DNA of 64,000 nt. Source: Vogesella margarita (lineage in GTDB: Bacteria; Pseudomonadota; Gammaproteobacteria; Burkholderiales; Chromobacteriaceae). Below are positions 28,231 through 37,145 of the stretch, one piece after another. The notes under the pieces were generated by a model. It had not been told where the DNA came from, did no database searches, and worked only from the letters and a program-made list of their open reading frames with translations. Positions within the stretch are counted from its first letter, which is position 1. Each line of letters starts with the position of its first letter. Position numbers and translations under genes: made by a program. The DNA is taken from the NCBI RefSeq assembly GCF_028548475.1, contig NZ_JAQQLE010000012.1:87343-151342 (forward strand), given 5' to 3'.

Positions 28231-29481
28231 TCAGGAGGTCGCCAGTGCCAGATCCGGGGTGGTATGGCGCGGTTTGTGGCCGGCAACACCGTAGTAGAAG
28301 ATGAACAGGTAGCACAACAGCGGCACCACGAAGGACAGCAGCAGGCCCAGACTATCGGCCAGCGACGCCTGCAGCAGCGGCATCAGCGCCCCGCCGACAA
28401 TCGCCATGCACAGCACGCCGGAGCCGGCGCCCGTGAAGCGCCCCAAACCGTGCAGCGCCAGCGAGAAGATGGTCGGGAACATGATCGAATTGCACAGGCC
28501 GACCGCCAGCAGGCTGTACATCGCCAGCTTGCCGCCACAGGCAACCGCCAGCGCGATCAGCAGCACGCTCAGCAGTGCATTGCAGGCCAGCACCTTGCTG
28601 GCGGTGACATGACGCATCACCACGCTGCCCAAGAAGCGGCCGACCATCGCACAGCCCCAGTACACGGCCAGCAGGCGGCCGGCATCGGCCTGGTTCAGGC
28701 CGCCGACATCCGGCTGTTCCATCAGGCTGACCAGGAAGCTGCCGATGCTGACCTCGGCGCCGACGTAGACGAAGATCGCCACCGCGCCCAGCACCAGGTG
28801 ACGGTACTGCCACACGCTGCGGCGTACCGGCTCGCTGCCTGCGGTGCTCTCGGGCGCATGGTCATCCTTGATCGCCGGCAGGCGCAGCAGCGCGAACACC
28901 ACCGCGATGGCGAACAGCACGCCGGCCAGCACCAGATACGGCAGTTGCACCGCGCTGGCCTCGGCCGCCGCGCCATCGTGGCTGTCGACCAGGATCAGCA
29001 TCGCGCCCAGCAAGGGCGCCACGGTGGTACCCAGCGCGTTGAAGGCCTGGGTCAGGTTGAGGCGGCTGGACGCCGTCTTCGCCGGTCCCAGTCGCGTCAC
29101 GTAAGGGTTGGCCGCAACCTGCAGCACGGTAATGCCGGCCGCCAGCACGAACAGCGCGCCGAGGAAGGCCGGATACGACAGGCTGGCCGCCGCCGGATAG
29201 AACAGCAGGCAGCCGGCAGCGGCGGTACACAGGCCGGCGACAATACCGCGCTGGTAGCCCCAGGACTGCACCAGCCGGCCAGCCGGCAGGGACACGACGA
29301 AATAGGCAGTAAAGAAGCTGAACTGCACCAGTGCCGCCTGCACATAGCTCAGGGAGAACACTCCCTTGAGATGCGGCACCAGGATATCGTTGAGCGAGGT
29401 GATCAGACCCCACATGAAGAACAGGGAAGTCAGCACCGCCAGCGGCTTCCCGTATTGTGGTGTGTGGACATGCTGTGGCAT
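28231..29481 (-). CDS. FucP-type sugar:H+ symporter (MFS)
   Basis: A 416-residue 12-segment MFS protein with features of the fucose/glucose/galactose permease group: FFMWGLITSLNDILVPHLK in segment 1 (including the N-D pair needed for sugar transport in FucP) and ITVLQVAANPYVTRLGP in segment 4. The exact sugar is not predictable. It is embedded between narGHJI and the chemoreceptor/narK genes on the same strand but has its own terminator, so it is probably an independent insertion in the nitrate region. Confidence 0.85.
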   Translation of the reverse strand: MPQHVHTPQYGKPLAVLTSLFFMWGLITSLNDILVPHLKGVFSLSYVQAALVQFSFFTAYFVVSLPAGRLVQSWGYQRGIVAGLCTAAAGCLLFYPAAASLSYPAFLGALFVLAAGITVLQVAANPYVTRLGPAKTASSRLNLTQAFNALGTTVAPLLGAMLILVDSHDGAAAEASAVQLPYLVLAGVLFAIAVVFALLRLPAIKDDHAPESTAGSEPVRRSVWQYRHLVLGAVAIFVYVGAEVSIGSFLVSLMEQPDVGGLNQADAGRLLAVYWGCAMVGRFLGSVVMRHVTASKVLACNALLSVLLIALAVACGGKLAMYSLLAVGLCNSIMFPTIFSLALHGLGRFTGAGSGVLCMAIVGGALMPLLQASLADSLGLLLSFVVPLLCYLFIFYYGVAGHKPRHTTPDLALATS

Positions 29482-29742
29482 GTGACTAGGCTCCGTGTGT
29501 TGTTATGCGTGGGAGCAGTAGTCTAATGACAATGCGGCTTGTACTCGATTGCTTTCACCATTCTTACAGCAATTAGCCGGCAAGCAGTCTGGCGACGTTA
29601 TTTTTACTGTTTGATTTCATGGACTTGGTAAAGCAAGGTGCGGCCACCTTCGCCGTAACGGTGGCACGCCCCGTCCATTAAATGTAAGTTTCATGTAAGA
29701 AAATTACCGTGCTGCTCATGGCGGCGCGCCGCCGGCGCCGGC

Positions 29743-31365
29743 TCACGTGGTGTAACAGGCCACGTCGCGGCGCATGTTCTGCGCCAGTTCGTGCAGGCGC
29801 AGCGCATTGAGCGCGGTGCTCTGTGCCGCGGCGCTGCTCTCCTCGGCGATCTGGGCGATGCCTTCCACCTTCTGCGAGATGCGGCCGCTGGCTTCGCTCT
29901 GCTCGTGAATGGCGGCGGCGATATCGGCCACCTGCTGCCCAACCTGCCCGGCCAGCGTGCGCAGCTCGCCGATGGCGGCACCGGCCTCGCGCACCCGCGC
30001 CACGCCCTGCTCCACGCGGCCAACCACGTTGCCGATCAGGTGCACGGTGGCGTTCGAGCCTTCGCGGATACTGGACACGGTGGCGTGAATCTGCGCGGTG
30101 GACGCGGTGGTGCGCTCGGCCAGCTTGCGCACCTCGTCGGCGACCACCGCGAAGCCGCGCCCGGATTCGCCGGCACGAGCGGCCTCGATCGCCGCGTTCA
30201 GTGCCAGCAGGTTGATCTGGTCGGCGATGTCGCCGATCACGTTGACCACCGAGCCGATCGACTCGCTGCGACTTTGCAGCTCCTGCACACCGCGCGCGGT
30301 GTCGTTCACCGCGCTGGCGATGCTCTCGATCTCGCTCACCGTGTCGCGGATCATGCGCTCGCTCTGCACCACCTGCTGGCCGGAGGCCGTCGCCAGCCGG
30401 TCGGCATCGCGGGTACGCTCGGCGATGTGGCCGATGCTGACGGTGACCGCCTCCACCGCCGCCGCCATTTCCGTCGCCGACACGCTGGCGTGGAGGGCAC
30501 CGCTCTTCACCTGGTCGGACGCCACGCTGAGGTCTTCCGCCGCCACCGTCACCGCGTGCGAGTGGTCGCCGATCTGGTGGATGGAATCGCGCATCTTGCC
30601 CAGCAGGTGGTTGAACGCCTTCAGCAGGCCGCCGATCTCGTCATCCTTGTGTACCATCACGCGCTGCGACAGATCCTGGCGGTCGGAAATACCGCGCACC
30701 GCCAGCACCGCCGACTGCACCGGGCGGTTGATGCTGCGCAGGATCAGCCAGCCACAGCCGAACAGCAGCACCATGGACAGCAACAGCGACACCGCAAACG
30801 CAAGCTTGGCCGAGGCCATCTCCGCCTCGGCCTGCGCCCGGTTGTGGCGCCCCTCGGCCAGTACGTCGTTGACGATGGCCGTCACCGAGCCGCCCAGCTC
30901 GGTGCCCACCTGGCGCCACGGCTCCATCGCCGCCGACAGTTGCGGCGGCGTCATGCCCGGTGTCACCCGCACCGCGTGCACCCGGTCCAGCAGCAACAGG
31001 TACTGCTCGAACAGCGAGTCGAAGCGCTGCAGGTTGGCCAGCGCCGCCGGCTTGCGCAGTTGCGATTTCAGCTGCCGCAGCAGCTGGTGCAGCTTGTCCG
31101 TGGTTTCGCGGGTGCGCAGCCGCGCCTGCAGCTGGAAACGGCTGTCCTGCTCGTACACCTGCAGGATGTCGTCGATACGCAGATCCTTGAACGTGCTGCG
31201 GATATTCGCCACCAGCCCCAGCCGCGGGATGATGCGCTCGTTGACCACATCCAGCTTGGCATCGGCCGCCCGCAAGGCGTTCAGGCCCACCATGCTGGGC
31301 ACCAGCGCGGCCAGCAGGGCCAGAACGGTAAAACACAGCAACTTCAGTTTGATGGTCATCGTCAC
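29743..31365 (-). CDS. Methyl-accepting chemotaxis protein (4HB type)
   Basis: A 540-residue chemoreceptor: N-terminal membrane segment ([19 protein letters not shown]), a periplasmic four-helix-bundle-like region to about residue 190, a second segment ([22 protein letters not shown]), HAMP, and a signalling domain with the tip [20 protein letters not shown]. The ligand is unknown. It lies between the sugar transporter and narK2, and the 262 bp downstream hold no gene. Confidence 0.88.
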   Translation of the reverse strand: MTMTIKLKLLCFTVLALLAALVPSMVGLNALRAADAKLDVVNERIIPRLGLVANIRSTFKDLRIDDILQVYEQDSRFQLQARLRTRETTDKLHQLLRQLKSQLRKPAALANLQRFDSLFEQYLLLLDRVHAVRVTPGMTPPQLSAAMEPWRQVGTELGGSVTAIVNDVLAEGRHNRAQAEAEMASAKLAFAVSLLLSMVLLFGCGWLILRSINRPVQSAVLAVRGISDRQDLSQRVMVHKDDEIGGLLKAFNHLLGKMRDSIHQIGDHSHAVTVAAEDLSVASDQVKSGALHASVSATEMAAAVEAVTVSIGHIAERTRDADRLATASGQQVVQSERMIRDTVSEIESIASAVNDTARGVQELQSRSESIGSVVNVIGDIADQINLLALNAAIEAARAGESGRGFAVVADEVRKLAERTTASTAQIHATVSSIREGSNATVHLIGNVVGRVEQGVARVREAGAAIGELRTLAGQVGQQVADIAAAIHEQSEASGRISQKVEGIAQIAEESSAAAQSTALNALRLHELAQNMRRDVACYTT

Positions 31366-31539
31366 ACTCCGGAAAGAGAGGCCCGGCCGTTCAAGGTCGC
31401 GGGCATTACGCGTGCCGGCTTGCCCGTCATGCGCACCGCCGGCTGGCCATGACGTATAGCCGGCGCCTACCCCCTGCGGCCTTGATTCAGATCTAGTAAT
31501 TCACCGCGTCCTGCCATCTGCCGCGAATCGCGACGCAAA

Positions 31540-31559
31540 AAAAAACGCCCCGAAGGGCG
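31540..31559 (-). terminator. Rho-independent terminator after narK2
   Basis: Read on the minus strand, CGCCC-TTCG-GGGCG (a 5-bp stem with a stable UUCG loop) is followed by a run of nine T. It lies about 45 bp past the narK2 stop. Confidence 0.9.
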
Positions 31560-31602
31560 CCGAAGAAGATTGCAGAAAAAGTCCGCAAACTTGGAGAAGT
31601 CG

Positions 31603-32982
31603 TCAGCAAGGCACTTCCGCGTTCTTGCGGGCGTAGTACCAGCCGTTGATCAGCAGGCAGGTGACGTAGAAGGCGATGAAGCCGTACAGCGCCGCTTCCA
31701 CGCCGCCGGTCATGGCGATCGAGGTACCGTAGCTTTTCGGGATAAAAAAGCCGCCGTAGGCACCGATGGCACCGGAGAAGCCCAGTACTGCCGCGGCTTC
31801 CTTGGTCGCGTCGGCAACCGCTTTTTTCTGTGCCGCGTCGCCCTTGCCGGCCATGCGTTGGTGCAGGGTCAGGAAGATGGTTGGCACCTGCATGAAGGTG
31901 GAGCCGTTGCCGATACCGGTCAGTGCGAACAGGCACAGGAACATGGCGAAGAAACCCTGGAAGTTGCCGCCCTGGCCAGCGTGCGGCAGGAAGTTGAGCA
32001 CGCCGAGCACCGCGGCGATCATCAGCACGAACACGACCTGCGTCACCTTGGCACCGCCGACCTTGTCTGCCAGCCAGCCGCCCAGTGGACGGGCCAGCGC
32101 GCCGACCAGCGGGCCGAAGAACACGTACTTGCTCGGATCGACATCAGGGAACTGGCCTTTCATCAGCAGCGGGAAGCCGGCGGCAAAACCGATGAAGGAA
32201 CCGAAGGTACCGATGTACAGCCAGCACATCAGCCAGTTGTGCTTGCGCTTGAAGATCACTGCCTGGTCGGCAAACGAGGCCTTGGCCGAGGCGATGTCAT
32301 TCATGCCGAACCATGCGGCCAACGTGGACAGGATGATGAACGGCACCCATACGAAGCCGGCGTTCTGCAGCCACATCTGCTTGGTGGCCTCACCCTTCAC
32401 CCAGGTCTGCGGCTCGCCGCCGAGGGCGCCGAACAGGCTCATGGTGATCACGATCGGCACCACGAACTGCACCAGCGACACACCGAGGTTGCCCAGGCCG
32501 GCGTTCAGGCCCAGCGCGGTGCCCTTTTCGGCCTTGGGGAAGAAGAAGCTGATGTTGGACATCGAGGAGCTGAAGTTGCCGCCACCGAAGCCGCACAGCA
32601 GGGCCAGGATCAGCATGGTGACGTAGCTGGTGCTCGGGTCCTGCACCGCGAAGCCGATGCCGATCGCCGGGATCAGCAGACTGGCGGTGGAGATGGCCGT
32701 CCACTTGCGGCCACCGAAGATCGGCACCATGAAGCTGTAGAAGATGCGCAGCGTGGCGCCGGACAGTGCCGGCAAGGCCGCCAGCCAGAACAGCTGGTTG
32801 GGCGTGTAGTTGAAGCCGATATTGGGCATGTTGAGCACCGCCACGCTCCACACCTGCCAGATGGCGAAAGCCAGCGTCAGCGCCGGAATCGAGATCCACA
32901 GGTTGCGGCGGGCCACAGCCTTGCCATCCTGCTGCCAGAAGCTGGGGCTTTCCGGCTCCCAGCGGGTCAGTACATGAGACAT
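31603..32982 (-). CDS. narK2: Nitrate/nitrite transporter NarK2-type
   Basis: A 459-residue MFS protein of the nitrate/nitrite porter family. The two family signatures are present: GGGNFSSSMSNISFFFPKAEKG in segment 5 and GIGNGSTFMQVPTIFLT in segment 11, the nitrate signatures of NarK/NarU antiporters. It starts at MSHVLTRWEPES (32982). In tandem NarK1-NarK2 systems of denitrifiers the NarK2 half mainly exchanges nitrate for nitrite, supplying NarG and removing its product. It lies 75 bp after narK1. Confidence 0.93.
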   Translation of the reverse strand: MSHVLTRWEPESPSFWQQDGKAVARRNLWISIPALTLAFAIWQVWSVAVLNMPNIGFNYTPNQLFWLAALPALSGATLRIFYSFMVPIFGGRKWTAISTASLLIPAIGIGFAVQDPSTSYVTMLILALLCGFGGGNFSSSMSNISFFFPKAEKGTALGLNAGLGNLGVSLVQFVVPIVITMSLFGALGGEPQTWVKGEATKQMWLQNAGFVWVPFIILSTLAAWFGMNDIASAKASFADQAVIFKRKHNWLMCWLYIGTFGSFIGFAAGFPLLMKGQFPDVDPSKYVFFGPLVGALARPLGGWLADKVGGAKVTQVVFVLMIAAVLGVLNFLPHAGQGGNFQGFFAMFLCLFALTGIGNGSTFMQVPTIFLTLHQRMAGKGDAAQKKAVADATKEAAAVLGFSGAIGAYGGFFIPKSYGTSIAMTGGVEAALYGFIAFYVTCLLINGWYYARKNAEVPC

Positions 32983-33057
32983 GATGTCATCCTCTCTGCG
33001 GGGCAGCCCCTGCCGCCCCGATACCATCGAAATTTGGTCAGTAAACCGCGCTTGCCA

Positions 33058-34320
33058 TCAGCGGGTGGCGGTTGCCAGCCCGGCGTCTTTTTCTTCTTCG
33101 GCGCGACGCACGGCGCGGAAGGAGAAGTGCATCCAGATCAGCGATACGCACACGGTGCCGTACAGCAGCATGAAGGAGCTGGAACGCACGCCGGTCAGGT
33201 CAACCAGCGCGCCGAACATGATCGGCAGCAGGAAGCCGCCCATGCCGCCAGCCAGACCCACCACGCCGGACACGGCGCCGATGTTGTCCGGGAACTCGTC
33301 AGCAATGAACTTGAATACCGAAGCCTTGCCGATCGCCATCGCCACGCCGACACCGAACAGCACCAGGGTGAACATGGTCGCGTTCAGGCCGATATCGAAA
33401 CCTTGCGGACCCTTGACGGTCTGGATGATGAAATGGGTCTGCGGGTAGGACAGGATGAAGAAGGCGATCCAGCACACCCACATCACGCCCCAGGTCACCT
33501 TGTAGGCACCGTACTTGTCGGACAGCCAGCCACCCAGTGCGCGCAGCACGCCACCTGGCAGCGAGAAGCAGGCAGCCAGGAACGCGGCATGCTTGATATC
33601 AAAGCCGTACTCGGCCACGTAGTACTTGGTCATCCACAGCGCCAGCGCCACATAGCCGCCGAACACCACCGAGTAGTACTGGCAGTAGCGCATCACAGCC
33701 GGGTTCTTGATCAGCGCCAGCTGCTGGCTGAAGCTCACCTTGCTGGACACCAAATGCTTGGGGTCGTGGTAGGAGAAGAGCCAGAACAGGATGGCGGTCA
33801 CCAGCATCACGGCGGCGTACACATTGGGCACCAGCTGCCAGCCGCCGATGGCGATCAGGCTGGGGGCGATCAGCTTGGTCAGCGAGGAGCCGGCGTTACC
33901 GGCACCGAACACGCCCATCGCCAGGCCCTGCTGCTCCTTGCGGAACCAGCGCGCCACGTACGGTGTGCCCACCGAGAATGAGCCACCAGCGAGACCGACG
34001 ACCAGGCCGATGGCGAGGAAATGCCAGAACTGGGTGGCAAACTGCATCATGTAGATGGGCACCACACAGGCCAGCATCAGGGTGAACAGTACGATGCGGC
34101 CGCCGAAGCGGTCGGTCCAGATGCCCAGCGGCACGCGGATCAGCGAACCGGACAGCACCGGTGTCGCGGCCAGAATGCCGAATTCGGTTTCGTTCAGGCC
34201 CAGCTGCTGCTTGATGGGAATACCCAGCACCGCAAACATCATCCAGATCATGAAGCAAACGGTGAACGACACAGTACTGGACGCCAGCACCGCGTATTGC
34301 TTGTAGGTTTGCGAGGCCAT
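33058..34320 (-). CDS. narK1: Nitrate transporter NarK1-type
   Basis: A 420-residue MFS nitrate porter. Segment 1 has SFTVCFMIWMMFAVLGIPIK, segment 5 GLAGGSFSVGTPYVARWFRKE, and the second-half signature GVVGLAGGMGGFLLPIMFG, as in NarK1/NasA-type nitrate:proton symporters. In tandem with narK2 this gives the usual division of labour: proton-driven nitrate entry to start respiration, then nitrate/nitrite exchange. It is the first gene of the narK pair and has the promoter region at 34321-34594. Confidence 0.93.
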   Translation of the reverse strand: MASQTYKQYAVLASSTVSFTVCFMIWMMFAVLGIPIKQQLGLNETEFGILAATPVLSGSLIRVPLGIWTDRFGGRIVLFTLMLACVVPIYMMQFATQFWHFLAIGLVVGLAGGSFSVGTPYVARWFRKEQQGLAMGVFGAGNAGSSLTKLIAPSLIAIGGWQLVPNVYAAVMLVTAILFWLFSYHDPKHLVSSKVSFSQQLALIKNPAVMRYCQYYSVVFGGYVALALWMTKYYVAEYGFDIKHAAFLAACFSLPGGVLRALGGWLSDKYGAYKVTWGVMWVCWIAFFILSYPQTHFIIQTVKGPQGFDIGLNATMFTLVLFGVGVAMAIGKASVFKFIADEFPDNIGAVSGVVGLAGGMGGFLLPIMFGALVDLTGVRSSSFMLLYGTVCVSLIWMHFSFRAVRRAEEEKDAGLATATR

Positions 34321-34594
34321 GGTGTTCTTATCCGCACGATTGAGACACTGTCACAGTACGCGCTCAGGCATGCGGCCAACATTGGCCACAGGGTTAAACC
34401 CTACGATGATTAAGGGTTAGCCGGACAAGGCCAATCGGCGGGGGCGACTAGTTCGAAAGGAGGAGCAAGCGCCGCGGCGCCCTGCCCGACACCGCGCGAA
34501 TCGGCTATGATGCAGGGATCGTGATGCTGCCAGCCGCCGCATCACGTTTTGCATTGTGCGGGAGCGACCCGCCGTTACCCTTGAAGGAGCGACC
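34321..34594 (-). promoter_or_regulatory. Divergent control region of narK1 and rnk
   Basis: 274 bp between divergent genes. Visible elements: the palindrome GGGTTAAACCC (34391-34401) with a further GGGTT at 34414-34418, and ACTAGTTCGAAAG (34447-34459), shared exactly with the narG leader at a similar distance from the start codon (127 versus 153 bp). A partial repeat TGCGGCCAAC is at 34371-34380. Confidence 0.5.
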
Positions 34595-35008
34595 ATGAGC
34601 AGCCTGCCTGCGATCACCCTGTCCAGCCTGGACCACTTGCGTCTGACCAACCTGATCGAACGGGTTTCGGTCAAGGATTTCCCGGGGGTGACTGCACTGG
34701 AAGCAGAGCTCGACCGCGCCGAGGTGGTCGAACCTCGGGACATGCCCGCCGACGTGATCAGCATGAACAGCCGCGCCCGTATCCGCCTGCACAACAGCGG
34801 CGAGGAGCGCGCGATCACGCTGTGCTATCCGGCTGACGCCGATGCCGATAGCGGCCGCATCTCCATCCTGGCGCCGATCGGTAGCGCGCTGCTGGGGCTG
34901 GCCGTCGGCCAGCAGATCGACTGGCCGCTGCCGGATGGCAGCCACACCCGTATCGAGGTGCTGGCGGTCAGCTACCAGCCGGAAGCCGACGGCGACTACC
35001 TGCGCTGA
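34595..35008 (+). CDS. rnk: Regulator of nucleoside diphosphate kinase Rnk
   Basis: A 137-residue GreA/GreB-superfamily protein, the same size as E. coli Rnk (136). It has a short N-terminal coiled region (HLRLTNLIERVS...TALEAELDRAEVV) and a C-terminal FKBP-like domain (VISMNSRARIRL, ITLCYPADAD, ISILAPIGSALLGLAVGQQI). Rnk-type proteins bind RNA polymerase or affect nucleotide pools. It starts at ATG 34595 behind AAGGAGCG. It ends at a hairpin shared with the convergent hydrolase gene. Confidence 0.9.
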   Translation: MSSLPAITLSSLDHLRLTNLIERVSVKDFPGVTALEAELDRAEVVEPRDMPADVISMNSRARIRLHNSGEERAITLCYPADADADSGRISILAPIGSALLGLAVGQQIDWPLPDGSHTRIEVLAVSYQPEADGDYLR

Positions 35009-35034
35009 GACGACATTCGCCGCCCTCCCCCAAA

Positions 35035-35074
35035 AAAACGTTGGCCGCAATCGCGAGATTGCGGCCAACGTTTT
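35035..35074. terminator. Bidirectional hairpin of two variant 13-mers
   Basis: An 18-bp perfect stem (35035-35052 with 35057-35074), loop GCGA, flanked by A-run and T-run, between convergent rnk and the hydrolase. Both arms carry AACGTTGGCCGCA, the repeat with G3 changed to C, so the change is matched on both sides of the stem. Confidence 0.88.
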
Positions 35075-35097
35075 GTCTTGCGCCAACGCGCGACGGC

Positions 35098-35706
35098 TTA
35101 CCAGCAGCGCTTGATCAGCCCGGCCAGCTGCACCAGACGGCCGTGGAAAAAGTGACCCGCCTCCGGCAGCACGATCACCGGAAGGTGCTGCGACCGCGCC
35201 CACACCATCACGTTTTCCAGCGGCACCACCTCGTCCGCCTCGCCGTGGATCACCAGCGTATCGGCCGGCACCTCCGGCGTCGGAATCGCGTACTTGCCCA
35301 CCGCCGGCCCCATCAGCAACAGCTTGTCGGCGTCGATACGCGCACGGGTGCGCGCCGCAACGAAGCCACCAAAGGAGAAGCCGGCCAGCGCCAGCGGCAA
35401 TGCACCGTGCTGCGCGCGCGCGTAATCGACCACCGCGATCACGTCGTCAACCTCGCCGATGCCGTGATCGTGCTCGCCGCCGCTGTTGCCGACGCCGCGC
35501 AGATTGGGCAGGTAGCAGGTATAGCCCAGCTGCGACAGCGCCTTGGCCGCGGTCTGGATCACCTTGTTGGTGTTGGTGCCACCCTGCGTCGGATTGGGGT
35601 GGCAGACCACGGCGATGCCGGTCTGCTCGCCGACGGCGGGGATGACGATGGTTTCGAGCGCGCCGACCGGGCCGGCGATGTCGATCTTCTGCATCGCTTT
35701 CAGCAT
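35098..35706 (-). CDS. Alpha/beta hydrolase (YfhR/OsmC-less dienelactone-like type)
   Basis: A 202-residue alpha/beta-hydrolase. It has the oxyanion region VVCHPNPTQGGTNTNKVIQT, the nucleophile elbow AGFSFGGFVAA (G-x-S-x-G, Ser about residue 108), the acid region LVIHGEADEVVP and the catalytic His in LPEAGHFFHG. This compact form without a lid is widespread in betaproteobacteria and has no known substrate. It starts at ATG 35706, overlapping the stop of the ferredoxin gene (TGATG), so the two are co-translated. Confidence 0.85.
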   Translation of the reverse strand: MLKAMQKIDIAGPVGALETIVIPAVGEQTGIAVVCHPNPTQGGTNTNKVIQTAAKALSQLGYTCYLPNLRGVGNSGGEHDHGIGEVDDVIAVVDYARAQHGALPLALAGFSFGGFVAARTRARIDADKLLLMGPAVGKYAIPTPEVPADTLVIHGEADEVVPLENVMVWARSQHLPVIVLPEAGHFFHGRLVQLAGLIKRCW

Positions 35707-36014
35707 CAGATTTTCAGCCTTTCCACGATACGGCCATGCACCATGTGTTCCTCGACGATCTCGTCGATGTCGGCCTTGTCGATGAAGGTGTACCAGGTCT
35801 CCTGCGGATACACCACCAACACCGGACCTTCGTCGCAACGACCGAGACAGCCGGCCTTGTTGACGCGGATCTGGCCGCTGCCGTTGAGGCCGCGCGCCTT
35901 GATCTGGTCTTTCATGTAACCCAGCAGCTCGCTGGAGCCGAGGTTGTTGCAGCACATTTCGCCTTCGGCGCGCTGGTTGCAGCAGACAAAAACGTGTTTG
36001 TCGAAAAAGCTCAT
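35706..36014 (-). CDS. Thioredoxin-like [2Fe-2S] ferredoxin
   Basis: A 102-residue protein of the thioredoxin-like ferredoxin family (related to the C-terminal domain of NuoE and to Azotobacter Fe-S protein II). Cluster ligands are visible as VCCNQRAEGEMCC at the N-terminus and KAGCLGRCDEGPVLVVYP later (CxxxC type). It starts at MSFFDKHVFVCC (36014). It probably acts as a small electron carrier; its partner is not known, and it is coupled to the following hydrolase. Confidence 0.88.
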   Translation of the reverse strand: MSFFDKHVFVCCNQRAEGEMCCNNLGSSELLGYMKDQIKARGLNGSGQIRVNKAGCLGRCDEGPVLVVYPQETWYTFIDKADIDEIVEEHMVHGRIVERLKI

Positions 36015-36034
36015 CGGGATTCCCTGTCTAGACC

Positions 36035-36070
36035 TGCGGCCAACCTTGTAACTATGCAAGGTTGGCCGCA
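36035..36070. terminator. Hairpin of two inverted 13-mers after the dnaB paralogue
   Basis: A 14-bp perfect stem (36035-36048 with 36057-36070) and an 8-nt loop. Each arm contains one exact 13-mer (36035-36047; 36058-36070). It lies between the stop of the dnaB-like gene and the ferredoxin start, both on the minus strand. Confidence 0.82.
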
Positions 36071-36079
36071 ACAAATTGC

Positions 36080-37027
36080 TTAACCGTCGGCGTCGGCCCA
36101 GCCGGACATGCCGTGCACCGCCGCGTTGTCGAACTTGGCGTAGTGGCCGAGGAAGGCCAGCCGCACCTTGCCGGTGGGGCCGTTACGGTGCTTGCCGATA
36201 ATAAGCTCAGCCATCCCCCGGTCCGGAGAATCGGCGTTGTAGTACTCATCCCGATAAAGAAAAAGAATCAAATCAGCATCCTCTTCAATAGCCCCAGAGT
36301 CTCTCAAATCACTAACAATCGGACGCTTATCAACACGCTGCTCTACATTACGTGACAACTGGGATAGTGCAATTATCGGAACTCGTAACTCTCTCGCCAA
36401 AATTTTTAGCTCTCGGGAAATTTCACCCAGCTCAATCGCACGATTGTCAATACGCCCGGTTCCGGACATTAATTGCAAATAGTCAATGACAATTAAGCCA
36501 AGTCTACCTCCGTGCTGATCAGCGAGGTCACACGCTCTGGCACGAATATCAGACACAGACAACCTTGGAGTATCATCAATATACAAAGGGACATCGGCTA
36601 ACTTTCCTATTGCATAAGTGAGCTTTTGCCAATCTTCGTCACCCAACTTACCAGTTCGCAGAATCATCGAATCCAAACACCCAACAGACCCTAATGATCG
36701 CTGCACTAATTGCTCACTGCTCGTTGCCATAGAAAACACAGCCACTGGCAAACTTGCTTCAATAACAACGTGCTCAACAATATTCATTGCAAAAGCCGTT
36801 TTACCCATTGCAGGGCGAGCCGCCACAACTACTAGCTCCCCAGGCTGTAAACCAGATGTTTTCTCATCCAGATCGGTAAAGCCAGAAGGAATTCCAGTAA
36901 CACGATCAGGATTGTCACTTGAATAAAGATTGTCAATACGCGCAACTATTGCTTCAAGGATGGAAGGTATCTCTTGAAAATTTTCCGAAAAGTCATTTCC
37001 AGGTTGGTTATGGTTTATTTTGCTCAT
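36080..37027 (-). CDS. DnaB-like helicase, C-terminal RecA domain only
   Basis: A 315-residue paralogue of the neighbouring dnaB. It begins in the linker helix (IPSILEAIVARIDNLYSSDN) and keeps the full RecA-type motor: Walker A (ARPAMGKTAFAMN), Walker B (LGLIVIDYLQLMSG), motif H4 region (PIIALSQLSRNVEQRVDKRP) and the arginine-finger end (KHRNGPTGKVRLAF). The N-terminal domain that binds primase and helps form the hexamer is absent. It has its own start with an AGAGGT site. Positions 36260-37140 are AT-rich, but the last 170 bp are GC-rich and nearly match dnaB, implying a recombinant. Function unknown. Confidence 0.8.
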   Translation of the reverse strand: MSKINHNQPGNDFSENFQEIPSILEAIVARIDNLYSSDNPDRVTGIPSGFTDLDEKTSGLQPGELVVVAARPAMGKTAFAMNIVEHVVIEASLPVAVFSMATSSEQLVQRSLGSVGCLDSMILRTGKLGDEDWQKLTYAIGKLADVPLYIDDTPRLSVSDIRARACDLADQHGGRLGLIVIDYLQLMSGTGRIDNRAIELGEISRELKILARELRVPIIALSQLSRNVEQRVDKRPIVSDLRDSGAIEEDADLILFLYRDEYYNADSPDRGMAELIIGKHRNGPTGKVRLAFLGHYAKFDNAAVHGMSGWADADG

Positions 37028-37145
37028 ATGACCTCTTGGATAACAGAAAAATAGGCAGCGCGTTGTGGCACTTTTTTATGGCCCCACAGCTTTTAATAAA
37101 ACGACATTGAAAACTCTCAGTAGTTGAAGCAACAAATGAATTTGC

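Noticed and set aside
34391..34418. FNR or NarL site for narK1 in the GGGTTAAACCC region
   Set aside because: The palindrome does not match TTGAT-N4-ATCAA or the NarL heptamer pattern, so I describe it without naming a regulator.
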